Assembly: GCA_002791255.1 (NCBI GenBank)
Contig: PFWS01000013.1
Location: forward strand, 10,777-24,423
DNA from: Candidatus Uhrbacteria bacterium CG_4_9_14_3_um_filter_36_7
GTDB lineage: Bacteria > Patescibacteriota > Patescibacteriia > UBA9934 > GWF2-40-263
Length of the DNA stretch: 13,647 bases
Reading direction: 5' to 3'
Shown here: piece after piece, positions 6,375-13,452 of the stretch
How the letters are laid out: each line of letters opens with the position of its first letter
How positions within the stretch are numbered: position 1 is the first letter of the stretch
The notes under the pieces: generated by a model
Told to the model about the DNA's origin: nothing
The model's input: the letters and a program-made list of their open reading frames with translations, nothing else
Databases searched by the model: none
Position numbers and translations under genes: made by a program

Positions 6375-9011
6375 ATGAAAGATGAGATTCATCATATTCA
6401 AACTAAACAATATTGGCATTTATCTATAGAAGAAACAGCCAAGTGGCTACAAAGTAATATCAATAGCGGGTTATCTCTTATAGAGGTAAAAAAACGTTTA
6501 GATATATTTGGTTCAAACATTCTTGAATCATCAAAAAAAAACAATCCACTGATGATTTTTTTGCGTCAATTAATGAGCCCATTAATTTTTATTTTGATTA
6601 TTGCGGCTGTTATTACACTTCTTATTTCCCATTATCGTGATGCAATTTTTATTTTTATTGCAGTGCTTATTAATTCTCTGCTTGGCTTTTGGCAAGAAAA
6701 TAAGGCTGAACAAGCATTGGGCGCTTTAAAATCGTATCTTAAACAAAAAGCTCGGGTGGTGCGTGAAGGAAAAGAATGGGAAATACCAATTGAAGAAATT
6801 GTGCCTGGAGATATTATCAAACTCTCTCAGGGTGATAGGGTACCTGCTGATGCTCGAATTATTTTTGTGAATGATTTTCAAATTGATGAATCTATTTTAA
6901 CTGGTGAATCTCTGCCTGTAACAAAATCAGCCGAACCTGTTTCAAAATCAGCTATGATTATTGATCAAAAATGTATGGTCTTTACAGGTACACTTGTTAC
7001 ACAAGGAATTTGTACAGCTCTTGTTTGTCATACAAATATAAATACAGAGTTTGGAAAAATTGCTTCTATGGTAACAAAATCAGAAACCGAAAAAACACCA
7101 CTGCAAAAATCAATTATCAAATTTAGTATTTATTTAAGTATATTACTTAGCATCTTAACCATTGTTGTTTTCCTTATTGGTATTTTTTCAGGTCAACCAC
7201 CACTTGAAATGTTTTTAACCTCGATTGCCATTGCGGTTTCTGCTATTCCAGAAGGTCTTCCAATTTCTATGACTATTATTCTGGCTATTGGTGTTGAACG
7301 TATGGCAAAACGTAAAGGAGTGGTTCGTAAACTAATTGCTGCAGAAGCCTTAGGAAGTACCACAGTTATTCTGACAGATAAAACTGGTACTTTGACTCAA
7401 GCAAAAATGGTCATTTCAAAAATCATTCCCTTTCAATCAGATGAAAATATATTACTTGAACATGCCCTTAAAAATACAAATGTGTTTATTGAAAATCCAC
7501 AAGATCATCCGAAGGATTGGCGAATGGATGGAAAAATAATGGAAATGGCTTTAGTTCAATCAGCTGGCTTGCGACAAATGCCGCTTCAAAAAATTTTTGA
7601 TAAAACAAAAGTTATTCAAACCATTCCATTTAATGCGGTTCAAAAATTTTCCGCCTCCCTTCTTCAAACACCAGATGGATATCTTGTAATTCTCCTTGGT
7701 GCTCCAGATATCCTTCTTGCTCATTCTTGTTTATCCCAAAGTCAACAACAAGCAATCTTTAATCAAATTAACACCCTTGCTTCTTCTGGAGAACGCTTGC
7801 TTGGTCTTGCGAGTAAAAAAATTTCCTTGCAAAAAAATTTTTCTCTTTCAAAAGATTTTATCCTTTCAGACTTATTATTTGATGGACTCATGACGTTTCG
7901 AGATCCTCTTCGGCCTGGCATAAAACAAACCATTGAACGTGTTAAGCACGCAGGAATCAAAACTATTATTCTAACAGGTGATCATCAAGGAACTGCTATT
8001 GCGGTTGCAAGAGAAATCGGTATGATGATTGATGAAAATTCGGTTCTTGATGCTAGAGAACTCAATAAGTTATCTGATCAATCAATTCTTAAGCGTCTGC
8101 CAAATATATCAGTTATTTCGCGCGTTACTCCATTTGATAAACTACGTATTGCTCAATTGTTACAATCATCTGGCGAAATAGTTGCTATGACAGGTGATGG
8201 AGTAAATGATGCACCAAGTATAAAACAGGCAAATGTGGGAATTGCCATGGGATCAGGAACAGAAGTTGCCAAGAGTGTAGCTGATTTAATTTTACTTGAT
8301 GATAATTTTGAAACCATTGTCGCAGCTGTAGAAGAAGGACGACAAATACTGAGTAATATTCGAAAAGTGCTAGTCTATCTTCTTTCAAATGTTGCTGATG
8401 GAATAATTCTTATTGGTGGATCTATTCTTGCTGGCATACCACTACCATTAAACGCTTTACAAATTTTGTGGGTAAACTTTTTTACGGATAGTTTCCCTGC
8501 AATTGCTTTTGCTTTTGAGAAAAATACAGATAATCTTTCCTATAAATCAAAAACAAAATCAGGAGTTTTATTTGATCCACTAATGAAATTTTTGATTGTC
8601 ATTATCGGAGTTCCTACCAGCATACTCTTACTAGTTATATACATTGTTTTACTACGACTAAATTATCCAATTGAACTCATTCAAACGTTCATGTTTGCAG
8701 TTTTTGGTACTTATACGCTTTTGATTGCTTTACCAGTAAGAAGCTTGCAACACTCTATTTTTTCTTATCCTCTATTTTCAAATCAATATCTTACGGCAGG
8801 GATTGCTATTGGTTTTTTACTAATGATCGCAGCTATTTATCTTCCCGGATTACAGACTCTTTTTGGTACAGTTACCCTACCAATCCCGTGGGTTCTTGCA
8901 GTCTTAGGTATTGGAATCTTAAATATATTCCTTATTGAAATCACTAAACAAATTTTTCGAAAAAAACAAAAATCAATTAAGATTAAAGAAATGATTCTGA
9001 ATAATCTCTAA
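6375..9011 (+). CDS. P2-type (SERCA/PMR1-like) Ca2+-transporting ATPase
   Basis: The product (878 residues) is a P-type ATPase that pumps divalent cations, most likely Ca2+, out of the cytoplasm. Domains in order: an N-terminal cation-ATPase segment (about 8-75), M1-M2, the actuator domain with TGES (176-179), M3-M4 with the ion-binding PEGLP (292-296), the phosphorylation site DKTGTLT (Asp335), the nucleotide domain, the hinge TGDGVNDAP (606-614), and M5-M10. In M5, Asn672 and Asp675 occupy the positions of SERCA Asn768 and Glu771. In M6, NFFTD supplies Asn701, Thr704 and Asp705, matching SERCA Asn796, Thr799 and Asp800. Both Ca2+ sites therefore look largely present. It is preceded by AGGA at 6361-6364, the only Shine-Dalgarno-like sequence in the window, and follows the antiporter gene by 17 bases. 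Its stop codon overlaps the stop of the antisense neighbour. Mn2+ transport is an alternative. Confidence 0.95.
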   Translation: MKDEIHHIQTKQYWHLSIEETAKWLQSNINSGLSLIEVKKRLDIFGSNILESSKKNNPLMIFLRQLMSPLIFILIIAAVITLLISHYRDAIFIFIAVLINSLLGFWQENKAEQALGALKSYLKQKARVVREGKEWEIPIEEIVPGDIIKLSQGDRVPADARIIFVNDFQIDESILTGESLPVTKSAEPVSKSAMIIDQKCMVFTGTLVTQGICTALVCHTNINTEFGKIASMVTKSETEKTPLQKSIIKFSIYLSILLSILTIVVFLIGIFSGQPPLEMFLTSIAIAVSAIPEGLPISMTIILAIGVERMAKRKGVVRKLIAAEALGSTTVILTDKTGTLTQAKMVISKIIPFQSDENILLEHALKNTNVFIENPQDHPKDWRMDGKIMEMALVQSAGLRQMPLQKIFDKTKVIQTIPFNAVQKFSASLLQTPDGYLVILLGAPDILLAHSCLSQSQQQAIFNQINTLASSGERLLGLASKKISLQKNFSLSKDFILSDLLFDGLMTFRDPLRPGIKQTIERVKHAGIKTIILTGDHQGTAIAVAREIGMMIDENSVLDARELNKLSDQSILKRLPNISVISRVTPFDKLRIAQLLQSSGEIVAMTGDGVNDAPSIKQANVGIAMGSGTEVAKSVADLILLDDNFETIVAAVEEGRQILSNIRKVLVYLLSNVADGIILIGGSILAGIPLPLNALQILWVNFFTDSFPAIAFAFEKNTDNLSYKSKTKSGVLFDPLMKFLIVIIGVPTSILLLVIYIVLLRLNYPIELIQTFMFAVFGTYTLLIALPVRSLQHSIFSYPLFSNQYLTAGIAIGFLLMIAAIYLPGLQTLFGTVTLPIPWVLAVLGIGILNIFLIEITKQIFRKKQKSIKIKEMILNNL

Positions 9012-10135
9012 GCAGACTGTAAATATACAAACTGTTCCACAGTCTTTTCTATTTCCTCTTGTGAAAGAATTCCTTGCATAATGCCACGAAAAATCATTAC
9101 TTTTGTTTTTGCATCCCATAACTTTTCTGGTCCACCAGCTGGTTGTTTTGCTCCTTTCCACTGTTTATAAATATTTAAAACATGTTCAAGTGGAATATTC
9201 ACAAATATAATATCATCGATATCTTCTCCTAAGGATCGGCGTGATCGTTCAATCTGCTGTCTTTTTTTTGCAAGAACATCTTGGTTTCTTTGAATTGTAA
9301 ACTGAATACCCTTTTGAGTTACCTTTTCTTGTTTATTTGTACCAACACCTCTTTGGTGGGTCTCAACTTGAACAATAAAATCAATCTTTTGTTCAACATC
9401 CTGGTGTACATCTGCTTCCATAAGCCGAAAGGAAACCGGAAAATCGTAACTTAAACCAAGAAGAAAATTTTTAACCATTTTTTCTGCTAATAATCCACAA
9501 TGTTCATACTCTGTACCAGATTCTTTCTCCTCTTGAATACGTTTATAAGTATCACGTTTCCACTCATGGGTAAATCGACTTTCAGATTCCTCTTCCATGA
9601 TCTGATGATTTAAAGCATCAAGTAATTTTTGTTTAACCCGCTCAATCAAAAATTGCTTGCGAATATTCCTTGGTACGGTTTGCGGATCTAAATAAAAATC
9701 AATACCCCAACTTGCCCCAGTCATAATTTCTCCAAGTGTAACTATTTGGTCTTTACGATTTCCTGACGGACGGTAAAATCGACCATCCTCATAACGAATA
9801 AAACGACTTTTAAAAGTCTGAACAGGATGAACTTCTGGATCATCTAATTCACGTAAAGCTTGTTTAAGCTCAAGCATAATCAACTGTTTTTTCTTTTGCC
9901 ACTCATAAATAATCTGTTGTGTTTCTTTACTTGTTCCACGCTTTTGAGCAGCAAGAGCCAAACGCTGATTAAGTAAAGTTTGAAATTCTACCATCCCTAA
10001 AGAATTTTTATTAGTTTCCTGTTCTAAATCTATTTCCCTTTTAGCTAGATCACGATACCCTTCCCTGGAAGTACTTTGTCCTTTAGATTTGCTTATTAAA
10101 TCACCTTCAATATTTGTAAGAAATTCTTTTTTCAT
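9008..10135 (-). CDS. Uncharacterised 375-residue protein, possible divergent PD-(D/E)XK-like fold
   Basis: I do not recognise this soluble, highly charged protein by name. It has no signal peptide or membrane segment. Residues about 1-100 are polar and mostly helical (QRLALAAQKRGTSKETQQ, then a Lys/Glu-rich stretch). The middle holds SRFIRYEDGRFYRPSG (110-125) and a helix-rich region to 210. Residues 212-282 resemble the core order of PD-(D/E)XK nuclease-like folds: a helix with Glu218 (LLAEKMVKNFLLGL), a strand with Asp252 (QKIDFIVQV), then a strand GIQFTIQ where Gln278 and Thr280 would replace the usual E-x-K. Two helices and a strand (DIDDIIFVNIP, 305-315) follow. Similar helix-Asp-Gln cores occur in degenerate nuclease-like proteins, but this is inference; activity cannot be assumed. 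Its stop overlaps that of the convergent Ca2+-ATPase gene by 4 bases. It is divergent from the GlsB gene across 74 bases. Confidence 0.7.
   Translation of the reverse strand: MKKEFLTNIEGDLISKSKGQSTSREGYRDLAKREIDLEQETNKNSLGMVEFQTLLNQRLALAAQKRGTSKETQQIIYEWQKKKQLIMLELKQALRELDDPEVHPVQTFKSRFIRYEDGRFYRPSGNRKDQIVTLGEIMTGASWGIDFYLDPQTVPRNIRKQFLIERVKQKLLDALNHQIMEEESESRFTHEWKRDTYKRIQEEKESGTEYEHCGLLAEKMVKNFLLGLSYDFPVSFRLMEADVHQDVEQKIDFIVQVETHQRGVGTNKQEKVTQKGIQFTIQRNQDVLAKKRQQIERSRRSLGEDIDDIIFVNIPLEHVLNIYKQWKGAKQPAGGPEKLWDAKTKVMIFRGIMQGILSQEEIEKTVEQFVYLQSA
9014..9049 (+). terminator. Possible weak terminator for the ATPase transcript
   Basis: Just after the ATPase stop there is an inverted repeat, AGACTGT at 9014-9020 and ACAGTCT at 9039-9045, followed on the plus strand by a run ending in TTTC. 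The stem is only 7 bp with an 18-base loop, so it may be marginal. It would lie inside the 3' end of the minus-strand gene. Confidence 0.3.
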
Positions 10136-10209
10136 AAAAAAATTGACATCTCAATAAAACAATGAAACAGTAAAAAGAGAGATCCATCATTCTTAATTTA
10201 ATTTATTTT

Positions 10210-10464
10210 ATGGGTATTCTTCTTTGGGTTATTTTTGGCGCTTTTGTTGGATGGATTGCTTCGATTATTATGAAAACTGATCCACAACAAGGAACCCTTA
10301 TGAATATTGTCATTGGAATTGTTGGGGCACTGCTTGGTGGTTGGGTAATGAGCTTGATTGGACAAACTGGAATTACTGGCTTTAATCTTTATAGTCTTTT
10401 GATCGCTATTTTGGGTTCTGTTATTCTACTAGCTATTATTAAGGCTTTGCAACGACGGACATAA
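10210..10464 (+). CDS. GlsB/YeaQ/YmgE-family stress-response membrane protein
   Basis: This 84-residue, almost wholly hydrophobic protein matches the family formerly called transglycosylase-associated proteins. Three membrane helices are visible (about 3-21, 31-51 and 58-80). Between the first two is the polar loop MKTDPQQG, the usual place of this family's short conserved turn, and the second helix carries the Gly-rich NIVIGIVGALLGGWV pattern typical of it. Length is normal for the family (about 80-90 residues). Relatives are induced by general, acid or envelope stress, but their biochemical role is not established. It starts 74 bases from the divergent 375-residue gene and ends 27 bases before a perfect hairpin terminator shared with the convergent cfa gene, so it appears to be a single-gene transcript. 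There is no Shine-Dalgarno sequence. Confidence 0.92.
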   Translation: MGILLWVIFGAFVGWIASIIMKTDPQQGTLMNIVIGIVGALLGGWVMSLIGQTGITGFNLYSLLIAILGSVILLAIIKALQRRT

Positions 10465-10491
10465 ATGTCTTTGAAGAATAAAATTGTATAT

Positions 10492-10521
10492 AAAAACACC
10501 AAGTATTAACTTGGTGTTTTT
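10492..10521. terminator. Bidirectional rho-independent terminator between glsB-like and cfa genes
   Basis: A perfect 12-bp inverted repeat, AAAAACACCAAG (10492-10503) and CTTGGTGTTTTT (10510-10521), encloses a 6-base loop TATTAA. The arms end in A5 and T5, so the transcript from either side has a stem followed by a U tract. It lies 27 bases after the GlsB stop and 5 bases after the cfa stop, serving both convergent genes. Confidence 0.93.
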
Positions 10522-10526
10522 GTCGT

Positions 10527-11645
10527 TTAGCGAATAGAAACATACCCTGAAGATAAACCTTTCTTTGAAAGAATAATTTGCCAAAGCTGATTTTTTCTAG
10601 CTCGAAAAGTTGCTGCACATGAGAGAAGATAATATTCCCACATCCGAAAAAATCGATCATTATATTTTGATTTAAGTTGATTATAATTATTTATAAAATT
10701 CATATACCAAGCCATAAGAGTTTTATCGTAATCAAGAGCAAAATTATGCCAATCTTCCATCACAAATAAATTTTCTATAGAGCGACCAATCTGGGCTATT
10801 GAAGGAATCATTCCATTAGGAAAAATATATCTATGAATCCAAGGGTCAGTTCCTTTTACTGAACGATTACCACCAATAGTATGTAATAAAAATAATCCAT
10901 CATCTTCTAACAATTGATGAACCACTTGCATAAATGTACGATAATTTTTTTCTCCCACATGTTCGAACATACCCAAAGAAACAATTCGATCAAACTGTTC
11001 ATGGCCTAACTCTCGATAATCTTGCAGTCTAGTTTCAACTGATAAATTTTTATATCGTTCATCTGCATAAGCCTTCTGCTCTTTGGAAACGGTAAGACCA
11101 ATGGCTTTAATCCCATAATTTTGTGCAGCATATCCAATAAAACTTCCCCATCCAGATCCAATATCAAGTACGCGCATACCTGGTTTTAAACCAATTTTTT
11201 TACAAACAAGATCTAATTTTGCTTCTTGTGCTTCATCTAAATTTCTTGCTTCTTTCCAATAACCACAGGTATAGGTAAGACGTTTATCAAGCATTTTTTC
11301 ATAAAGGTCATTACCAATATCATAGTGCTTTTCTCCTACTTCAAAAGCTTTTGATGTGCGTCCTGGATTACGAATATAGTTCAAGGTAAATAGAAGCATT
11401 ATTTTTAAATTACCATAAAACTTTTTTTCAAGTTCTGCTTTTAATATTTTATAAATACATTCATCAAGTTTTTTCACACCCCACCATTTATCCATATAAG
11501 ATTCACCTAGGCCAAGAGATCCGTTTTTTAAAACACGTCTATAAAAACGCTCATCATAAATTTGTGGATCAAAAGAATTTGGTCCGTTAAGCGTTAAACC
11601 AGCCATAGATAAAAGCTGTTCAATAAATCGTCTTTCCTTTATCAT
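10527..11645 (-). CDS. cfa: Cyclopropane-fatty-acyl-phospholipid synthase
   Basis: The product (372 residues) uses S-adenosylmethionine to add a methylene bridge across double bonds of unsaturated acyl chains in membrane phospholipids, which usually protects membranes against acid, desiccation and other stress. The N-terminal region (about 1-95) is the lipid-binding domain typical of full-length Cfa. The methyltransferase domain has motif I VLDIGSGWGSF (159-169). The residues that bind the catalytic bicarbonate in the E. coli enzyme are all recognisable: Cys127 in TYTCGYW, Glu228 in FEHVGEKNY, His255 and Ile257 in LLHTIGGN, and Tyr306 in LDYDKTLMAW. The C-terminal block EYYLLSCAATFRARKNQLWQ is also standard. 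Length is close to E. coli Cfa (382). It lies 18 bases downstream of an alpha/beta-hydrolase gene on the same strand and ends at a strong bidirectional terminator. An intact, active enzyme is expected. Confidence 0.96.
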   Translation of the reverse strand: MIKERRFIEQLLSMAGLTLNGPNSFDPQIYDERFYRRVLKNGSLGLGESYMDKWWGVKKLDECIYKILKAELEKKFYGNLKIMLLFTLNYIRNPGRTSKAFEVGEKHYDIGNDLYEKMLDKRLTYTCGYWKEARNLDEAQEAKLDLVCKKIGLKPGMRVLDIGSGWGSFIGYAAQNYGIKAIGLTVSKEQKAYADERYKNLSVETRLQDYRELGHEQFDRIVSLGMFEHVGEKNYRTFMQVVHQLLEDDGLFLLHTIGGNRSVKGTDPWIHRYIFPNGMIPSIAQIGRSIENLFVMEDWHNFALDYDKTLMAWYMNFINNYNQLKSKYNDRFFRMWEYYLLSCAATFRARKNQLWQIILSKKGLSSGYVSIR

Positions 11646-11663
11646 AATAATTTTATCTTTGAT

Positions 11664-12713
11664 TTACTCTTTGTTGAGTGTTTTAAACCAATGCGCAAGC
11701 TTCAATGCAAATGCTTCAGGGTCTGCGTTTGGTGCATCATGGAGTCCGCCAACTTCTATACTCTGTTTTCCTTGAACTGTATCTGGAAGATTTTCAAAAA
11801 TACGTTGCCTTGAATTTTCTGGACTAGTAATATCTCTGGTTCCACTTAAAATAAGCACGTTTGATTTTAATGATTTTACAAGAGAATCAAGATCAATAAT
11901 TCGTCTTTGAGCTAATGAACTAAACTGGTGAAACGCTTGAGGAAATTTCAAAATATTCCTCATAAAATCAACAGTTTGTTCTAAATATCTTTGGGCTGTT
12001 TCTTCAGATACTCCTTCATATATTTCCCCTGGAGCAAATTTATGAAAAAATCCTTTCATCCTTTCAGGGGTTATATCTTTCAGTGTATGTTGAGAGAAAT
12101 CATAAGTTAATCTTGCCAGATTATCAGACTTTGCTGAAACACCATTTACTAAAACAATATTTTTTACAAGTTCAGGATAAGCAGCCGCAAGACCAAGACC
12201 AATAATATCCGATCGTGAATGGGCAATCACAGTTAAATCCACAGAAGAAACATCAATACCCATTTCTTCAAAAACTTGACGATAAACTCGATTCATTTTT
12301 TCAAGCGAGCTATCTTTTAAAGCAGAACTCTTTCCTGAATCAAGGGGTGAAACACAGATAATACGATGATCAGGCATATATTCTGCCATTTCTCTGACTG
12401 TGGGTTTAAACGGAATCAAGGAAGCACAAAATCCAGGGATAATTATATCAACTGGACTCCGTACACCATCTTCGTGCACTTCTTGTGTTTTCTTTGCTTC
12501 AACCTCTATATATTCAATTTGAATTTCTTGTCCTTCAAATTCAAATCGTAAAAATCTTGATTGTTCAATTTTTTCTTTTATTTCCTGCAATCGCCCTGGG
12601 TCTGTTTCTTTTGAATAAACAAACCGCCTGGATTCTAGTGAAGGAGAGGTTTCTTTAGAAGCTGCTTCTCTTAATGCAGCTTCTTCAATACCTAGTGGTC
12701 TTGTTTCAGACAT
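11664..12713 (-). CDS. Alpha/beta-hydrolase, likely co-transcribed with cfa
   Basis: This 349-residue soluble protein has the alpha/beta-hydrolase order of motifs. An oxyanion-loop candidate PGFCAS follows the strand DIIIPG (near 89-98). The nucleophile elbow is IAHSRSD with Ser166, in place of the common GxSxG. The acid is Asp294 in LSGTRDITSP, and the catalytic His is His325 in VGGLHDAPN. A helical lid region lies at about 195-270. About 50 charged residues precede the fold. I chose ATG at 12713; the in-frame TTG two codons upstream (12719) is less likely. There is no signal peptide. The cfa gene follows after 18 bases, so the two are probably one operon. The substrate might be a lipid or acyl compound acting with Cfa in membrane remodelling, but that rests only on position. 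Esterase, lipase or haloperoxidase-like activities cannot be told apart by eye. Confidence 0.88.
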   Translation of the reverse strand: MSETRPLGIEEAALREAASKETSPSLESRRFVYSKETDPGRLQEIKEKIEQSRFLRFEFEGQEIQIEYIEVEAKKTQEVHEDGVRSPVDIIIPGFCASLIPFKPTVREMAEYMPDHRIICVSPLDSGKSSALKDSSLEKMNRVYRQVFEEMGIDVSSVDLTVIAHSRSDIIGLGLAAAYPELVKNIVLVNGVSAKSDNLARLTYDFSQHTLKDITPERMKGFFHKFAPGEIYEGVSEETAQRYLEQTVDFMRNILKFPQAFHQFSSLAQRRIIDLDSLVKSLKSNVLILSGTRDITSPENSRQRIFENLPDTVQGKQSIEVGGLHDAPNADPEAFALKLAHWFKTLNKE

Positions 12714-12803
12714 ATTCAATATTTATGATTAAAAAGAAGAATATATTTTGGCATATTTTAAATAAAAAGTCTTGTTTTTTTATTTAGTAATAAAATTCTT
12801 TGT

Positions 12804-12832
12804 TTGACAGGTCTAATTTCACATTAGATAGT
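12804..12832 (+). promoter_or_regulatory. Sigma70-type promoter of the ferritin-like gene
   Basis: A perfect -35 hexamer TTGACA (12804-12809) is separated by 17 bases from GATAGT (12827-12832), which matches four of six bases of the -10 consensus. Transcription would start near 12839, leaving a leader of about 22 bases before the ATG at 12861. It is the best promoter match in the window. Confidence 0.6.
12812..12828. promoter_or_regulatory. Palindrome in the promoter spacer, candidate operator
   Basis: TCTAAT (12812-12817) and ATTAGA (12823-12828) form a perfect 6-bp inverted repeat around TTCAC. It fills the spacer between the -35 and -10 boxes of the ferritin-like gene and overlaps the -10 by two bases, which is where a dimeric repressor would block polymerase. 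No regulator gene is visible in the window. Confidence 0.4.
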
Positions 12833-12860
12833 AAAAGAAAGCCTTAATCAATTTCCAATT

Positions 12861-13352
12861 ATGACAAAAATAGAAATGTTTCATTCATGGCTTAATGATG
12901 CTTATGCCATGGAAATGACCAAAAATGATTTACTTAAACGTTATGCGAAAGATTTCGAAGATTATCCTGATATAAAAATGAATATTGAAAAAGTGTCATC
13001 AAAAGCGGTTGAAAAAGCTGATCGTCTTAAATCTATTATTGAAAATATGGGCGAAAAAGTTTCTATGATGAAAAGTTTTACAGGTAAACTCACTGGTATG
13101 TGGCAAAGTGCGACAAGTGAACTAACGCATGACCAAATCGTTAAACACTTACTTGTTATGTATTCAGGAGCTAATCTTGGTATTGCTTCTTATTTATCCC
13201 TAGCTGCAGCTGCTAAGGAGCTTGGTAGAGATGAGGTAGCAAATTTTGCTAATGATTCTATTACAGAAACCCGCGAATTTGTTCAATGGTTAGAAGATCG
13301 TATTCCTGAGGTAACAATTGAGTTTCTGCAAAAAGAACATACTAACCAATAA
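12861..13352 (+). CDS. Ferritin-like four-helix protein (YciF/DUF892-like), metal site apparently lost
   Basis: This 163-residue, all-helical soluble protein resembles the YciE/YciF (DUF892) ferritin-like family. Helix 1 is FHSWLNDAYAMEMTKNDLL (7-25), helix 2 runs about 39-64 with EKADRLKSIIENMG, helix 3 about 90-122 with IASYLSLAAAAKELG, and helix 4 about 124-147 with ETREFVQWLEDRI. The helix 3 to 4 pattern (IASY, then A..LG...VANF) is the clearest similarity. From memory of the family, the metal ligands expected in helix 2 (Glu and His) and helix 3 (paired Glu before IASY) are replaced here by Ser/Ala, Ala and Gly, leaving Glu18 and a few others. It may therefore be a non-metal relative. 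Family members are linked to stress, but the function is unknown. It has its own promoter with a palindromic spacer. Convergent with khpA. Confidence 0.65.
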   Translation: MTKIEMFHSWLNDAYAMEMTKNDLLKRYAKDFEDYPDIKMNIEKVSSKAVEKADRLKSIIENMGEKVSMMKSFTGKLTGMWQSATSELTHDQIVKHLLVMYSGANLGIASYLSLAAAAKELGRDEVANFANDSITETREFVQWLEDRIPEVTIEFLQKEHTNQ

Positions 13353-13364
13353 TTATATTTCTCA

Positions 13365-13427
13365 GAATAATAAAAGACGTAGGGACTTGGCAACACATAA
13401 GCTCTATGCCCCAAGTACCCTGCGTCT
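13365..13427 (-). terminator. Rho-independent terminator of khpA
   Basis: A long hairpin pairs 13375-13390 (AGACGTAGGGACTTGG) with 13411-13427 (CCAAGTACCCTGCGTCT), with one U-G wobble and one bulged base. A smaller inner stem, CATA with TATG, lies within the 20-base loop. On the minus strand it is followed by a U-rich run (complement of 13365-13375), so it terminates the khpA transcript 25 bases past its stop. It also lies 22 bases past the stop of the convergent ferritin-like gene, but has no T-run on that strand. Confidence 0.85.
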
Positions 13428-13452
13428 AGATAAAAATTCCTCCGATTTCCGA

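Noticed and set aside
10143..10148. TTGACA upstream of the GlsB-like gene
   Set aside because: A perfect -35 hexamer, but no -10 with more than three matching bases occurs at 15-19 bases spacing, so I did not call a promoter.
12714..12719. Upstream TTG start for the alpha/beta-hydrolase
   Set aside because: The ATG at 12713, two codons later, is a better start and no ribosome-binding site favours the TTG.
13375..13427. Hairpin as a tRNA or structured small RNA
   Set aside because: There is no cloverleaf or anticodon arm; a long stem with a U-run on the minus strand fits a terminator.
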